Of a stretch of 64,000 nucleotides of DNA, positions 17,074-24,673 are shown piece after piece (the stretch's first letter is position 1; every line of letters begins with the position of its first letter). This DNA comes from Clostridia bacterium. Its GTDB lineage: Bacteria > Bacillota > Clostridia > UBA1381 > UBA9506. Under the pieces are notes generated by a model, which was given only the letters and a program-made list of their open reading frames with translations, did not search any database and was not told where the DNA came from. The position numbers and the translations under genes are program-made. The DNA is taken from NCBI GenBank assembly GCA_017546245.1, contig JAFYXI010000041.1, forward strand, positions 1 through 64,000. The letters are read 5' to 3'.

Positions 17074-17105
17074 AAAACCCACCAAAAAGGTGGGTTTTCT
17101 TTTTC
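17074..17105 (+). terminator. Intrinsic terminator of the S-component gene
   Basis: Stem AAAACCCACC / GGTGGGTTTT, loop AAAAA, then CTTTTT. It begins 29 bp after the stop codon. Confidence 0.85.
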
Positions 17106-17170
17106 GATATAATTGTGCCGCAACAAAAGAGCCTGCATGGTGTACCTTAATTTTATATGTAAAAAAATAC

Positions 17171-17344
17171 AAACAAAAAAAGGTGCACCGAAAGCCGATG
17201 CACCGAAAAATGCACAGCTCATAATGTCGCCAAACATAATTCAGATACAACTACTATTGTATGTGAAATAGAGCATGCATTTTTACCAGAAAGTATAAAA
17301 AAACACATACATAGCAGTTTAAAAATATGGAATTATGTTTGGCA
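17171..17344 (-). ncRNA. Candidate structured small RNA (unassigned)
   Basis: A minus-strand transcription unit of about 170 nt with no convincing protein. The predicted start near 17344 opens a 14-bp perfect stem (17330-17343 with 17229-17242). An asymmetric internal loop of 11/7 nt follows, then a second stem of about 15 bp (17304-17318 region with 17249-17265, including GTATGTG/CACATAC and G-U pairs). A 38-nt apical region closes the structure. An intrinsic terminator hairpin with T7 follows at 17174-17204. Closing stem, rod shape and separate terminator recall 6S-like RNAs, but no family is recognised. This sits in the otherwise gene-free stretch 17045-17550. Confidence 0.5.
17174..17204 (-). 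terminator. Minus-strand terminator of the candidate RNA
   Basis: The stem GGTGCATCG / CGGTGCACC (minus-strand view, one mismatch, loop GCTTT) is followed by TTTTTTTG and further T-rich sequence. Confidence 0.65.
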
Positions 17345-17350
17345 TTTTTA

Positions 17351-17379
17351 ATTATAGCATATGCAGAATAAAAAAGCAA
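17351..17379 (-). promoter_or_regulatory. Predicted sigma-A promoter of the candidate RNA
   Basis: On the minus strand TTGCTT (17374-17379), 17-bp spacer, TATAAT (17351-17356). The start would fall at the first bases of the 14-bp stem. Just upstream lies an inverted pair TAAATTTGGGTTTA (17387-17400) / TAAATCCAAATTTA (about 17450-17463), one mismatch, of unknown role. Confidence 0.6.
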
Positions 17380-17479
17380 GCGTAAATAAATTTGGGTTTA
17401 GCAAAGTGACCATAGGACATAATTACACTAAAAACACATCTTTGATATATAAATCCAAATTTATCTCCGTGTAATAGTA

Positions 17480-17510
17480 AACAGGTCGTGCTGTATAGCA
17501 CGACCTGCTT
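17480..17510 (-). terminator. Intrinsic terminator of the large SLH protein gene
   Basis: The 11-bp perfect stem CAGGTCGTGCT / AGCACGACCTG has tetraloop GTAT (or ATAC) and TTTACTATT on the minus strand, 40 bp after the stop codon. Confidence 0.75.
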
Positions 17511-17550
17511 TGGCGTTGTGTGATATATTAATTTGGTTGGCTGGCTTTAA

Positions 17551-20145
17551 TTATTTTACTATTACAATTTCCTGAACCGCATCTTTATAAATCTTTATAA
17601 ATACTCGGCTCTGGTCAAGCTCGTCATACTGAGCAATGTCGCCCGGTGTAACAACCTTGATTGCGTTATTGGTTTTTGCAGTATCAACCTCGTATACTTT
17701 TGCATCGCTTATAGAGTAGTTTTTAACCTTACCCTCTCCTACCTGAACGTTGATAGAGTTTGCAAACTTTTTAACAACTCTTCCGTATACGGTAAGCAGG
17801 TCTTCTGCAACCTGAGTTTCTGCCTCTGTACCTTTGTTAGCCACTTCGAACAGAACTCTGATGTTTTCAACCTCGTTTTTGCTGTTTAATTTAAACTGTA
17901 CGATGTCACCGCGTTTTAATGCAGCATCTTCGCCGTTTACTAATATTCCGTCTTCTGCGGTTACATAAGATACTCTTTCACCGTTTACATAAGCGTAAAC
18001 CTTCTGAACGTTTTCGTTATCGTCGTTGTTTACAGTTGTAATCTGGTCGATTACCGCAAGCGGTGCTTCAAGGTTTGCAACACCCTGAGAGTTGGTTACG
18101 ATTATAACCTTCGCAGTCATATCCTCACCGATGTCGTAGATAGATACGTTATATTCTGTGCCATCTTCGAACAAGTCAATGTTTCCGATTGCAAAATCGG
18201 TTGTATGAGTCTTACCCTCGGGGATGTCAAATACAATTGTGTTTGCATCTATATTATATTCGCCAAGCTTTTTAGATGCCTCTTTATATTTAAGGCTTGC
18301 CTGAACGTTTTTAGTGAATACGTTTTTGTTGATTTCTCCGCTTTCTGTCTTATCAACTGCAGTATTAAGCTGCGAAATTTCTCCGTCTTTGTTAAGCTCG
18401 AAGGTAACAAGCTGAGCTGCAACATTGCCGTCACCATCTTTTAAGGCATTAAGAGCTTCTTCTGCAAGCTTGCCTGACTTTCCGTTAAGCTTGATTTTTT
18501 CAGTTGAAGTAAGAACCTTTGTTTCGCCTTCTTTAGTGAACAGCTTAACTTCCAATACTTTATCAAAGCCTGATTTCATACCTGCCGCAGTAAGATATGC
18601 GTAGTTAGAAGACAGAGTTGCCGTTGCGTCTACCGCTGCAATTTTTCCTTCAACGTCAAGGTAGAATGTTCCCTCGTCGTTTAAGTTAATTGTTTCGGTA
18701 TAGTTTTTGGCAACCTTATATTCTTCACCGTTAATAAAGATTTTATCGCCGTCTTTTTCTGCCACCTTACCTGTAACGCTTTCGCTTGAAACTTCGATAT
18801 TGATGATTTTGCCGTCTTTACTTTTTGCAACTGACAATACATCCCACTCTTCGAGGTCAGAAACTGAAAGGAGCTGACCGCCGCGAGAAATTACAAATTT
18901 AATTTCTTCGTTTTTCGGGTCTAACACCAAAGACGGTTTGCCGTATTTATCGGTTATACGGTTACTGCTTGTAACAACCTCTTCTACAACATAGTTTTCG
19001 GTAGAAGTTACAAACACGATGTCGTAAATATCGTCGTTGTTGTGGTCAAGGGCAACAATACGACCAGCCTCCGGCTTAATAAGTGCCGCATCGAAGTCAA
19101 CAGCCTTGCCGTTATAAATCATTTTTGCATCAATTGCTATATCAATCTGCTGTGTGTCGCTGTCTTTATCTTTATCTAACCAGTAATCTAATGTGTGCAT
19201 AGTTTCGGTGCTTGTAACAGATTCAATATCGTCAGTGCTGATTTTAACTGAGTGATTCTTACTCTTTTCTGCGCGTGCTAAAATCAGTTTTTCATCGCCG
19301 TTATCAAACTCTTTTACATAACCTACTACATTAAAGCCTAAAAGATTTCTTACATCGTTTAATGCTTTGTCAGATACCTCGTAAACTTTTTCGCCCAGAC
19401 GAACTTCGTTGTCTTTAAGCGAGCTTGTTCCGTTAATGCTGCTTGTGCCTACCGCAGTAATCTGCGCGTATACCTTCTGGGTATCTAAGGTATCTTCAAG
19501 CAGAGTTTTGTCAACAACCTCGTATTTTACGTCGTTGCCGAAGCCTACCTGTTCCATAAGCTTAACGGTAAGGGCGTTAAAGGTCATCTGTGCTACCATA
19601 CCTCTTACAACTGCTTCGTTAGCATTTGCAGTTGCATTTTTGTTAATGCCGTTCTGCGAACCTACTACCAGATAGCCTGACGGAAATCCGCCTTTTGCTT
19701 CTGCTGACGGCTCGTGACCGATTATTCTTACTAAAATTGTCATTGCCTCTGCGTAAGTGATTGAATCATCGGGACGGAAGTTCTGCTGGTCGTCACCGAT
19801 AACAACACCCTGCTGAGTTGCTACGTTAATATATCCGTTTGCCCAGTGATTTTCTACCACATCAGGATATTTTGTTTTCTGTGTTGAGCTTTCTGCAACT
19901 GCACCAAGGCCCATAGCCTCGACTGCAACCTTTGCAAACTCTGAACGTTTAATCGGCGCCTCCGGTCTGAAGTTGCCGCTTTCTTCGTCACCGACCATAA
20001 TTTCCAAAGCTCCGAGAGTTTCGATTGCTTCTTCATAAGCCGACCCTACTGCGTCACCCGGAAGTGCAGCAAAAGATGTTAAAGACATTCCGGCTGTCAT
20101 AACTGCCGCTACGATGAACGAAGTAATTTTTCTCACTTTAGACAT
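17551..20145 (-). CDS. Large SLH-domain S-layer-type protein
   Basis: The 864-residue exported protein has a signal peptide (1-26, ending SFA) and SLH repeats at about 35-80 (ESGNFRPEAPIKRSEFAKV), 92-140 (NHWANGYINVATQQGVV ... FRPDDSITYAEAM) and a weaker third to about 200. About 650 residues of acidic, beta-rich repeat sequence without a recognised enzyme domain follow. SLH domains bind pyruvylated wall polymer, so this is likely an S-layer or cell-surface structural protein. SD AGGAGG precedes the ATG. A 260-bp leader precedes it, suggesting high, regulated expression. It shares layout with the SLH protein at 40377-43034. Confidence 0.85.
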   Translation of the reverse strand: MSKVRKITSFIVAAVMTAGMSLTSFAALPGDAVGSAYEEAIETLGALEIMVGDEESGNFRPEAPIKRSEFAKVAVEAMGLGAVAESSTQKTKYPDVVENHWANGYINVATQQGVVIGDDQQNFRPDDSITYAEAMTILVRIIGHEPSAEAKGGFPSGYLVVGSQNGINKNATANANEAVVRGMVAQMTFNALTVKLMEQVGFGNDVKYEVVDKTLLEDTLDTQKVYAQITAVGTSSINGTSSLKDNEVRLGEKVYEVSDKALNDVRNLLGFNVVGYVKEFDNGDEKLILARAEKSKNHSVKISTDDIESVTSTETMHTLDYWLDKDKDSDTQQIDIAIDAKMIYNGKAVDFDAALIKPEAGRIVALDHNNDDIYDIVFVTSTENYVVEEVVTSSNRITDKYGKPSLVLDPKNEEIKFVISRGGQLLSVSDLEEWDVLSVAKSKDGKIINIEVSSESVTGKVAEKDGDKIFINGEEYKVAKNYTETINLNDEGTFYLDVEGKIAAVDATATLSSNYAYLTAAGMKSGFDKVLEVKLFTKEGETKVLTSTEKIKLNGKSGKLAEEALNALKDGDGNVAAQLVTFELNKDGEISQLNTAVDKTESGEINKNVFTKNVQASLKYKEASKKLGEYNIDANTIVFDIPEGKTHTTDFAIGNIDLFEDGTEYNVSIYDIGEDMTAKVIIVTNSQGVANLEAPLAVIDQITTVNNDDNENVQKVYAYVNGERVSYVTAEDGILVNGEDAALKRGDIVQFKLNSKNEVENIRVLFEVANKGTEAETQVAEDLLTVYGRVVKKFANSINVQVGEGKVKNYSISDAKVYEVDTAKTNNAIKVVTPGDIAQYDELDQSRVFIKIYKDAVQEIVIVK

Positions 20146-20350
20146 GAAAGATTCCTCCTTGAATTTTAACTTGTTTCATCTAACTGTTATGTCAGTTCCT
20201 CTGCTGTGCTCTCTTTACTGCCTACACATAGTTAAACGTTAAAGATGCGCTATAAGTTCCTGAAAAATTGCAAAATATACATGGTAATATTTTCTCTTCA
20301 TTAAATAACATAAATAAAAAAATGCAATTTTTTTGTGTAAAAATACGCTA

Positions 20351-20379
20351 TTGCAAAAAAAATTTAAAAATAATATAAT
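20351..20379 (+). promoter_or_regulatory. Predicted sigma-A promoter of rhaA
   Basis: TTGCAA (20351-20356), 17-bp spacer, perfect TATAAT (20374-20379), 33 bp before the chosen ATG. Confidence 0.65.
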
Positions 20380-20412
20380 TAAATTATCACAAAAAAGCGA
20401 GGGTGAATGAAT

Positions 20413-21666
20413 ATGTTAGAAAAAAGTTATGAGATAGCAAAAGAAATGTATGCTAAATTCGGCGTTGATACCGATGCGGCAATTAAAACACTTAAAAACG
20501 TACCCATATCTATCCATTGCTGGCAGGGCGATGACGTAAAGGGCTTTGACCAGGATGGCCCTTTAACGGGCGGAATACAGACAACCGGTAACTATCCGGG
20601 AAGTGCCCGTACCCCCGAGGAGCTTATGGCTGACTTAGACAAGGCTTTGTCTTTATGCCCCGGAGCTAAAAAGATAAATGTTCATGCCTGCTATGCAATT
20701 TTTGAGAATGGTGAATTTGCCGACAGAAACGAGCTTGAACCAAAGCATTTTAAAAAGTGGGTTGAGTTTGCCAAAGAACGCGGCATGGGTCTTGACTTTA
20801 ACCCCACATTTTTCTCACATCCTAAGGTTAAAGATGGCTTGACTTTATCAAGTCCGGACGAAGCAACAAGAAAGTTCTGGATTGAGCACGGAAAAGCCTG
20901 CATAAGAATTTCGCAGTATTTTGCTGAAGAAACCGGCATACCATGCGTTATGAATATCTGGACCGGCGACGGCTATAAGGATGTTCCGGCTGACCGCATG
21001 GGTCCCCGTATAAGATATAAAGAATCAATCGAAGAAATTTTATCCGAGCCGTTTGACAAAAACAAGGTTAAGCCTTGCGTAGAATCAAAGGTTTTCGGCA
21101 TTGGTGTCGAATCCTTTACATCGGGCAGTGCAGAGTTTACTTTAAGCTTTGCCGCAACCCACGAGGGATGCCTGCCGTTAATGGATAATGGACACTATCA
21201 TCCGACCGAGGTTGTTTCTGATAAAATTCCTGCACTTTTGTGCTTCTTCCCCGAGATTGCGCTTCATGTAACACGCGGTGTCCGTTGGGATTCTGACCAC
21301 GTTGTTTTATTTGATGATGAAACAAAAGAAATTGCAAAAGAGATTGTAAGAAACGATGCTTTAGACCGAGTATATATCGCTCTTGACTTTTTCGATGCAA
21401 GCATAAACCGCATTGCAGCCTGGGCAGTAGGAACCCGCAGTATGCAAAAAGCTCTGCTTTCTGCTTTATGTACCCCTAATGCAATGCTTAAAAAGCTGCA
21501 GGACGAAAACCGCCTTACCGAGCTGATGGTTATGCAGGAAGAAATGAAAACAATGCCGTTTGGCGCAGTATGGGCAAAATACTGCTCCCAGTGCGGTGTT
21601 AATGCTGACAGCAGCTGGTATGATGAAGTTAAAAAATACGAAGACGAAGTATTATTAAAGCGATAA
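20413..21666 (+). CDS. rhaA: L-rhamnose isomerase
   Basis: Interconverts L-rhamnose and L-rhamnulose, using divalent metal. The 417-residue protein shows PISIHCWQGDDVKGFD near the N-terminus, the substrate region GGIQTTGNYPGSARTP, and metal-site segments KINVHACY, HEGCLPLMDNGHYHPTE and RWDSDHVV. The ATG at 20413 is preferred because GAGGGTGA abuts the ATG at 20407. It is a solitary gene with its own promoter and terminator; rhaB and rhaD are not in the window. It may serve rhamnose released from pectin- or ulvan-like glycans. Confidence 0.96.
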   Translation: MLEKSYEIAKEMYAKFGVDTDAAIKTLKNVPISIHCWQGDDVKGFDQDGPLTGGIQTTGNYPGSARTPEELMADLDKALSLCPGAKKINVHACYAIFENGEFADRNELEPKHFKKWVEFAKERGMGLDFNPTFFSHPKVKDGLTLSSPDEATRKFWIEHGKACIRISQYFAEETGIPCVMNIWTGDGYKDVPADRMGPRIRYKESIEEILSEPFDKNKVKPCVESKVFGIGVESFTSGSAEFTLSFAATHEGCLPLMDNGHYHPTEVVSDKIPALLCFFPEIALHVTRGVRWDSDHVVLFDDETKEIAKEIVRNDALDRVYIALDFFDASINRIAAWAVGTRSMQKALLSALCTPNAMLKKLQDENRLTELMVMQEEMKTMPFGAVWAKYCSQCGVNADSSWYDEVKKYEDEVLLKR

Positions 21667-21670
21667 TTGT

Positions 21671-21705
21671 TAAAAAGGCTGTCGCTTCTGCGACAGCCTT
21701 TTTAA
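21671..21705. terminator. Bidirectional intrinsic terminator
   Basis: The 14-bp perfect stem AAAAAGGCTGTCGC / GCGACAGCCTTTTT, loop TTCT, lies between convergent rhaA and the toxin-immunity array. Confidence 0.92.
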
Positions 21706-22023
21706 CTAATTTTTGTCATTACTCTTTTCCCAAAGAATTTCTCCATTTTCAAACTCTATTCGTCTCGGCTCATTATATTCCGATAATTCAATATATTCCC
21801 CTATCTCTAAATCATCCTGATTTTGAACAATTTTCGAAACTTTTATACTACAAGCATAATACTCTAAATATCCCTCAGCATCACATTCTAATCCATTGTC
21901 AGTTTCATAAACGCCAATGTTACTATAGCTTTTAATAACAATACCATTTTCAAAAAATACCTTTATAGGAATTTTATTTTTACAAACATTCGATAATACT
22001 GACATCAAATTTGTATATTTCAT
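21706..22023 (-). CDS. Putative immunity protein for the Ntox50-type tail
   Basis: A 105-residue acidic, soluble protein starting MKYTNLMSVLSNVCKNKIP. It is beta-rich with no signal peptide or membrane segment. I recognise no named family. It lies 14 bp downstream of the Ntox50-type toxin tail on the same strand, the standard place for a cognate immunity gene. A good AAGGAG site is present. Function is inferred from position only. Confidence 0.62.
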   Translation of the reverse strand: MKYTNLMSVLSNVCKNKIPIKVFFENGIVIKSYSNIGVYETDNGLECDAEGYLEYYACSIKVSKIVQNQDDLEIGEYIELSEYNEPRRIEFENGEILWEKSNDKN

Positions 22024-22037
22024 TTTATACTCCTTCC

Positions 22038-22550
22038 TTATCGCATTCCTTTTGGATTTGCCGGAACAATATGGACACTACCTTTGCTATCGTAGTGAAT
22101 AATACCTTTTGTGGTATTCACATAAGTACCTGTATTAATATCATAATATTGTCCTATAACTTTACCAAAGTCTACCCATTCTTTGTTTTCTGTAATAAAT
22201 GTTCCTAAACCAGCATGTTCATCAAGCAAGTTTTGCGGATTTTCTTTCAGAATGCTACGTTTAACTCCATTTTTTAAACTTAAATTATAATTATTTGTAC
22301 CTACTATATGCTTATCCTGCTTTCCTAGGTTAATTTTGACATCATTGGGATTTATCTTAATATTTTCATCAAGGCTATCTGCTACAAAGTTTCTTGTCTC
22401 ATTGCTATTTCCAGCAACAACCTTACCTGCTTTATATGCACCTACAACCATTCCGGCAAGCTCTGCCGAGTTAAGCCAATGCTCCAGCGACAGCGGTTCG
22501 TCGGGATTAATTATCCTTGCAAAACAATTATACTTTCTTTGATTAATCAA
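22038..22550 (-). CDS. Orphan polymorphic-toxin C-terminal cassette (Ntox50-type)
   Basis: A 170-codon frame. Residues 14-37 (INPDEPLSLEHWLNSAELAG...) are identical to the pre-toxin segment of the gene at 22987. After this the sequence diverges into a C-terminal domain with KQDKHIVGTNNYNLS, DEHAGLGTF, VDFGKVIGQYYD and GIIHYDSKGSVHIVPA. These features match the bacterial toxin 50 (Ntox50) domain, a predicted RNase. The start is a TTG overlapping the upstream stop (TTGA), with no Shine-Dalgarno. This suggests a silent orphan tail that becomes expressed after recombination. The first 13 residues look like filler. Confidence 0.75.
   Translation of the reverse strand: MINQRKYNCFARIINPDEPLSLEHWLNSAELAGMVVGAYKAGKVVAGNSNETRNFVADSLDENIKINPNDVKINLGKQDKHIVGTNNYNLSLKNGVKRSILKENPQNLLDEHAGLGTFITENKEWVDFGKVIGQYYDINTGTYVNTTKGIIHYDSKGSVHIVPANPKGMR
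22441..22512. repeat. 72-bp direct repeat, copy A (orphan cassette junction)
   Basis: Seventy-two bases identical to 23402-23473, same orientation, ending at the same codon phase. It encodes the 24-residue pre-toxin joint INPDEPLSLEHWL...GMVVG. Sequence diverges immediately on both sides. Confidence 0.95.
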
Positions 22551-22975
22551 ATTATATGTACATTTTCACAAGCAATCGCAACTACTTCATCACCCGCGAC
22601 ATAAAAGCTACATTCACCCGAAACATATTTTTTATCCGCTTTTTCTTTATCATTCAGAATTAATATTAATTTCTCATCTTCAATCGCAAACGTCGCATTT
22701 TTATCTTCAAAATTAACCATTACTGTAGGAGTACCATAAATTGTTTCCATTTCATCGCAATTATAAGCCTTAGTATTTTTTATCTCTATTGGATATATAA
22801 TCTCAATCTCTCCTATATATTTTTCAATCAAAAACACCATACAACCGGTTGATTCTTCATATGGTTTGCATTCATCATTCATAATGTTTGACTCAATATT
22901 AATCACTCGTGCAGAACGATTATAGATAGCTTTATAGTTTATTTTTTTATTTGTGCATTCAATTATTTTTATCAT
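22547..22975 (-). CDS. Putative immunity protein for the upstream toxin
   Basis: A 142-residue soluble acidic protein (MIKIIECTNKKINYKAIYNR ...), predicted mostly beta, with no recognised domain. It starts 11 bp after the toxin gene at 22987-23679, with AGGAGG in that gap. Its stop overlaps the TTG of the orphan cassette by four bases. Position and size fit an immunity gene; direct evidence of function is absent. Confidence 0.65.
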   Translation of the reverse strand: MIKIIECTNKKINYKAIYNRSARVINIESNIMNDECKPYEESTGCMVFLIEKYIGEIEIIYPIEIKNTKAYNCDEMETIYGTPTVMVNFEDKNATFAIEDEKLILILNDKEKADKKYVSGECSFYVAGDEVVAIACENVHII

Positions 22976-22986
22976 TTGCTTTCCTC

Positions 22987-23679
22987 CTATTCTTTAAAAT
23001 CTGACGGCCAAATACCAACTATTTCATTTGTTTGTATATTAACAAAAACTCTCGTGCCAGTCGTCTCATTTATGTATTTAATACTTCCGGGTTGACCTTG
23101 AATACGTTTTCCTTTAACCGCATCAAATATATCATCGGGCATAATGTCTTTTCTACCCGATTTAAACATACTGTTATATGCATGTTCGTTTAATGTATAA
23201 TAAACCCCATCTATTTCAAAACCATTTTTATATAGTTCATCATAAAGCGCGCGCCGTTTAGCACGCAAATCCAAATTCCCCTGAGCACTATAAATCGGCT
23301 CATAATAATTCTGTGTTTCTCCCTCATCTAATATGGATTTTTTGGGGACATTTTTGGTTGTTATACTATTTACGCCACTATTCTTACCAAATTCATATCC
23401 GCCTACAACCATTCCGGCAAGCTCTGCCGAGTTAAGCCAATGCTCCAGCGACAGCGGTTCGTCGGGATTAATTGCACCCTTTGCAGTATCAAGCAAGCCC
23501 ATAGTAAGCCAGTTACCGACATTATATACCGAAGGATTTTCAAGCATTTTATAAGTTCGTTGCTGCATTCCCTGCCAAGCTCCGCTTACCATTCCCATAG
23601 TTACCCAATCAAGAAAGCTAAGCGGATTTTTTATTTTTTTCGCACGTTCAATTTGAGCATTATAGAAAGTCTTTAGCAT
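22987..23679 (-). CDS. Polymorphic toxin, pre-toxin segment plus C-terminal toxin domain
   Basis: A 230-residue protein in two parts. Residues 1-95 (FLDWVTMGMVSGAWQGMQQR ... NWLTMGLLDTAKGAINPDEPLSLEHW) form the conserved helical region found just before toxin tips in Firmicute polymorphic toxins. From about 145 a small domain begins: LNEHAYNSMFKSGRKDIMPD, then RIQGQPGSIKYINETTGTRVFV and VGIWPSDF. The spaced His/Arg/Tyr pattern resembles DUF4258/RelE-like RNases. There is no signal peptide, LXG, Rhs or other export module, so it looks N-terminally truncated or a stand-alone tip. The Shine-Dalgarno is poor. Confidence 0.7.
   Translation of the reverse strand: MLKTFYNAQIERAKKIKNPLSFLDWVTMGMVSGAWQGMQQRTYKMLENPSVYNVGNWLTMGLLDTAKGAINPDEPLSLEHWLNSAELAGMVVGGYEFGKNSGVNSITTKNVPKKSILDEGETQNYYEPIYSAQGNLDLRAKRRALYDELYKNGFEIDGVYYTLNEHAYNSMFKSGRKDIMPDDIFDAVKGKRIQGQPGSIKYINETTGTRVFVNIQTNEIVGIWPSDFKE
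23402..23473. repeat. 72-bp direct repeat, copy B (resident toxin junction)
   Basis: Identical to 22441-22512. Offset 961 bp; codon phase in the two genes is the same, so a crossover would fuse the orphan tail in frame and delete the resident toxin domain plus its putative immunity gene. Confidence 0.95.
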
Positions 23680-23763
23680 TTCTATAATATCATATACCTT
23701 AAAAGTTGTCTATAATACGAATGTATCATTTATTAAAAAACAATAAATTTATATAAATCCTCA

Positions 23764-23793
23764 TTGCACTTTAAGCATATGTTATGCTATAAT
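23764..23793 (+). promoter_or_regulatory. Predicted sigma-A promoter of cdaA
   Basis: TTGCAC (23764-23769), 18-bp spacer, TGC then perfect TATAAT (23788-23793), i.e. an extended -10. It lies 40 bp before the TTG start of cdaA. Confidence 0.65.
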
Positions 23794-23833
23794 AATTATA
23801 TATTACAATTCGTGTTAGAAAGGGAGTGCAATT

Positions 23834-24673
23834 TTGTTCGATTTTTTAAACACAGCTTTATATCCCTTTATAAGAAGTATTCGGCTGACCGATATTATTG
23901 ATATTATTTTAGTTGCGTTTATTGTTTATACCGTAATTAAATTTATCAGGCAGACCCGTGCCGCTCAGCTTTTAAAGGGTGTTGCGATTTTACTCGTGGT
24001 TATGTACTTATCTGATTGGTTTCAGCTTAATGTTATCAATTTTATTTTGCTTAACACTATGCAAATCGGTTTAACTGCACTTTTAATTATATTCCAGCCT
24101 GAATTGCGCCGTGCCCTAGAGCATATGGGAAGAAGCAAGTTCGGTAACATTCTTAATTTTGACGACAGCAGCTCTGATATTGATATGATTGACGAAATCT
24201 GTCTTGCGGTTAACAGTATGTCAAGATGCAAAACCGGTGCTTTATTGGTTTTCGAGCGTCACACCAAGCTTGATGATGTGCTTACCGGCGGAACATTTAT
24301 CAATTCTGATATTTCATCAGAGCTTGTAGAAAACATTTTTGTTCCCAACACCCCCTTACACGATGGCGCTGTAGTAATACGCGACGGAAAAATATATAAG
24401 GCCGCTTGCGTTCTGCCGCTTTCAAATAACAAAAATCTTAGCAAGGAATTTGGAACAAGACATCGTGCAGCTTTGGGAATAAGCGAACAGTCGGACTGTG
24501 TTTCTCTTGTTGTTTCTGAAGAAACCGGCAGAATTTCGGTAATGACAAACGGCGATATGATTCGCAATTTATCTGTATCCTCACTCAGCCGTCTGCTTAA
24601 CAAGCTGGTTTCTGAGCCTGAGCAGGACAAAACTAAAAACATTAAGTTTTGGAAAGCGAGGGACAGCAAATGA
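23834..24673 (+). CDS. cdaA: Membrane diadenylate cyclase CdaA
   Basis: Makes c-di-AMP from two ATP. Three N-terminal transmembrane helices (about 12-90, including IDIILVAFIVYTVIKF and TALLIIFQPELRRAL) precede the DAC domain, with DGA at 177-179 and RHR at 209-211, both catalytic motifs intact. The start codon is TTG with AGGGAG upstream. Its stop overlaps the cdaR start (ATGA), so the two are translationally coupled. The usual third partner glmM is absent, replaced by a terminator after cdaR. Confidence 0.96.
   Translation: MFDFLNTALYPFIRSIRLTDIIDIILVAFIVYTVIKFIRQTRAAQLLKGVAILLVVMYLSDWFQLNVINFILLNTMQIGLTALLIIFQPELRRALEHMGRSKFGNILNFDDSSSDIDMIDEICLAVNSMSRCKTGALLVFERHTKLDDVLTGGTFINSDISSELVENIFVPNTPLHDGAVVIRDGKIYKAACVLPLSNNKNLSKEFGTRHRAALGISEQSDCVSLVVSEETGRISVMTNGDMIRNLSVSSLSRLLNKLVSEPEQDKTKNIKFWKARDSK

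Noticed and set aside
17046-17237. 63-codon minus-strand frame (MFGDIMSCAFF...)
   Set aside because: It runs through a minus-strand terminator hairpin with T7 and into the terminator of the S-component gene; no Shine-Dalgarno. Better explained by a structured RNA.
17171-17344. Direct assignment as 6S RNA
   Set aside because: Shape is similar, but there is no large symmetric central bubble and no recognised conserved sequence. Left unassigned.
21706-23833. Prophage remnant
   Set aside because: No integrase, capsid, tail or lysis gene; the order toxin-immunity-orphan tail-immunity fits a polymorphic toxin array.
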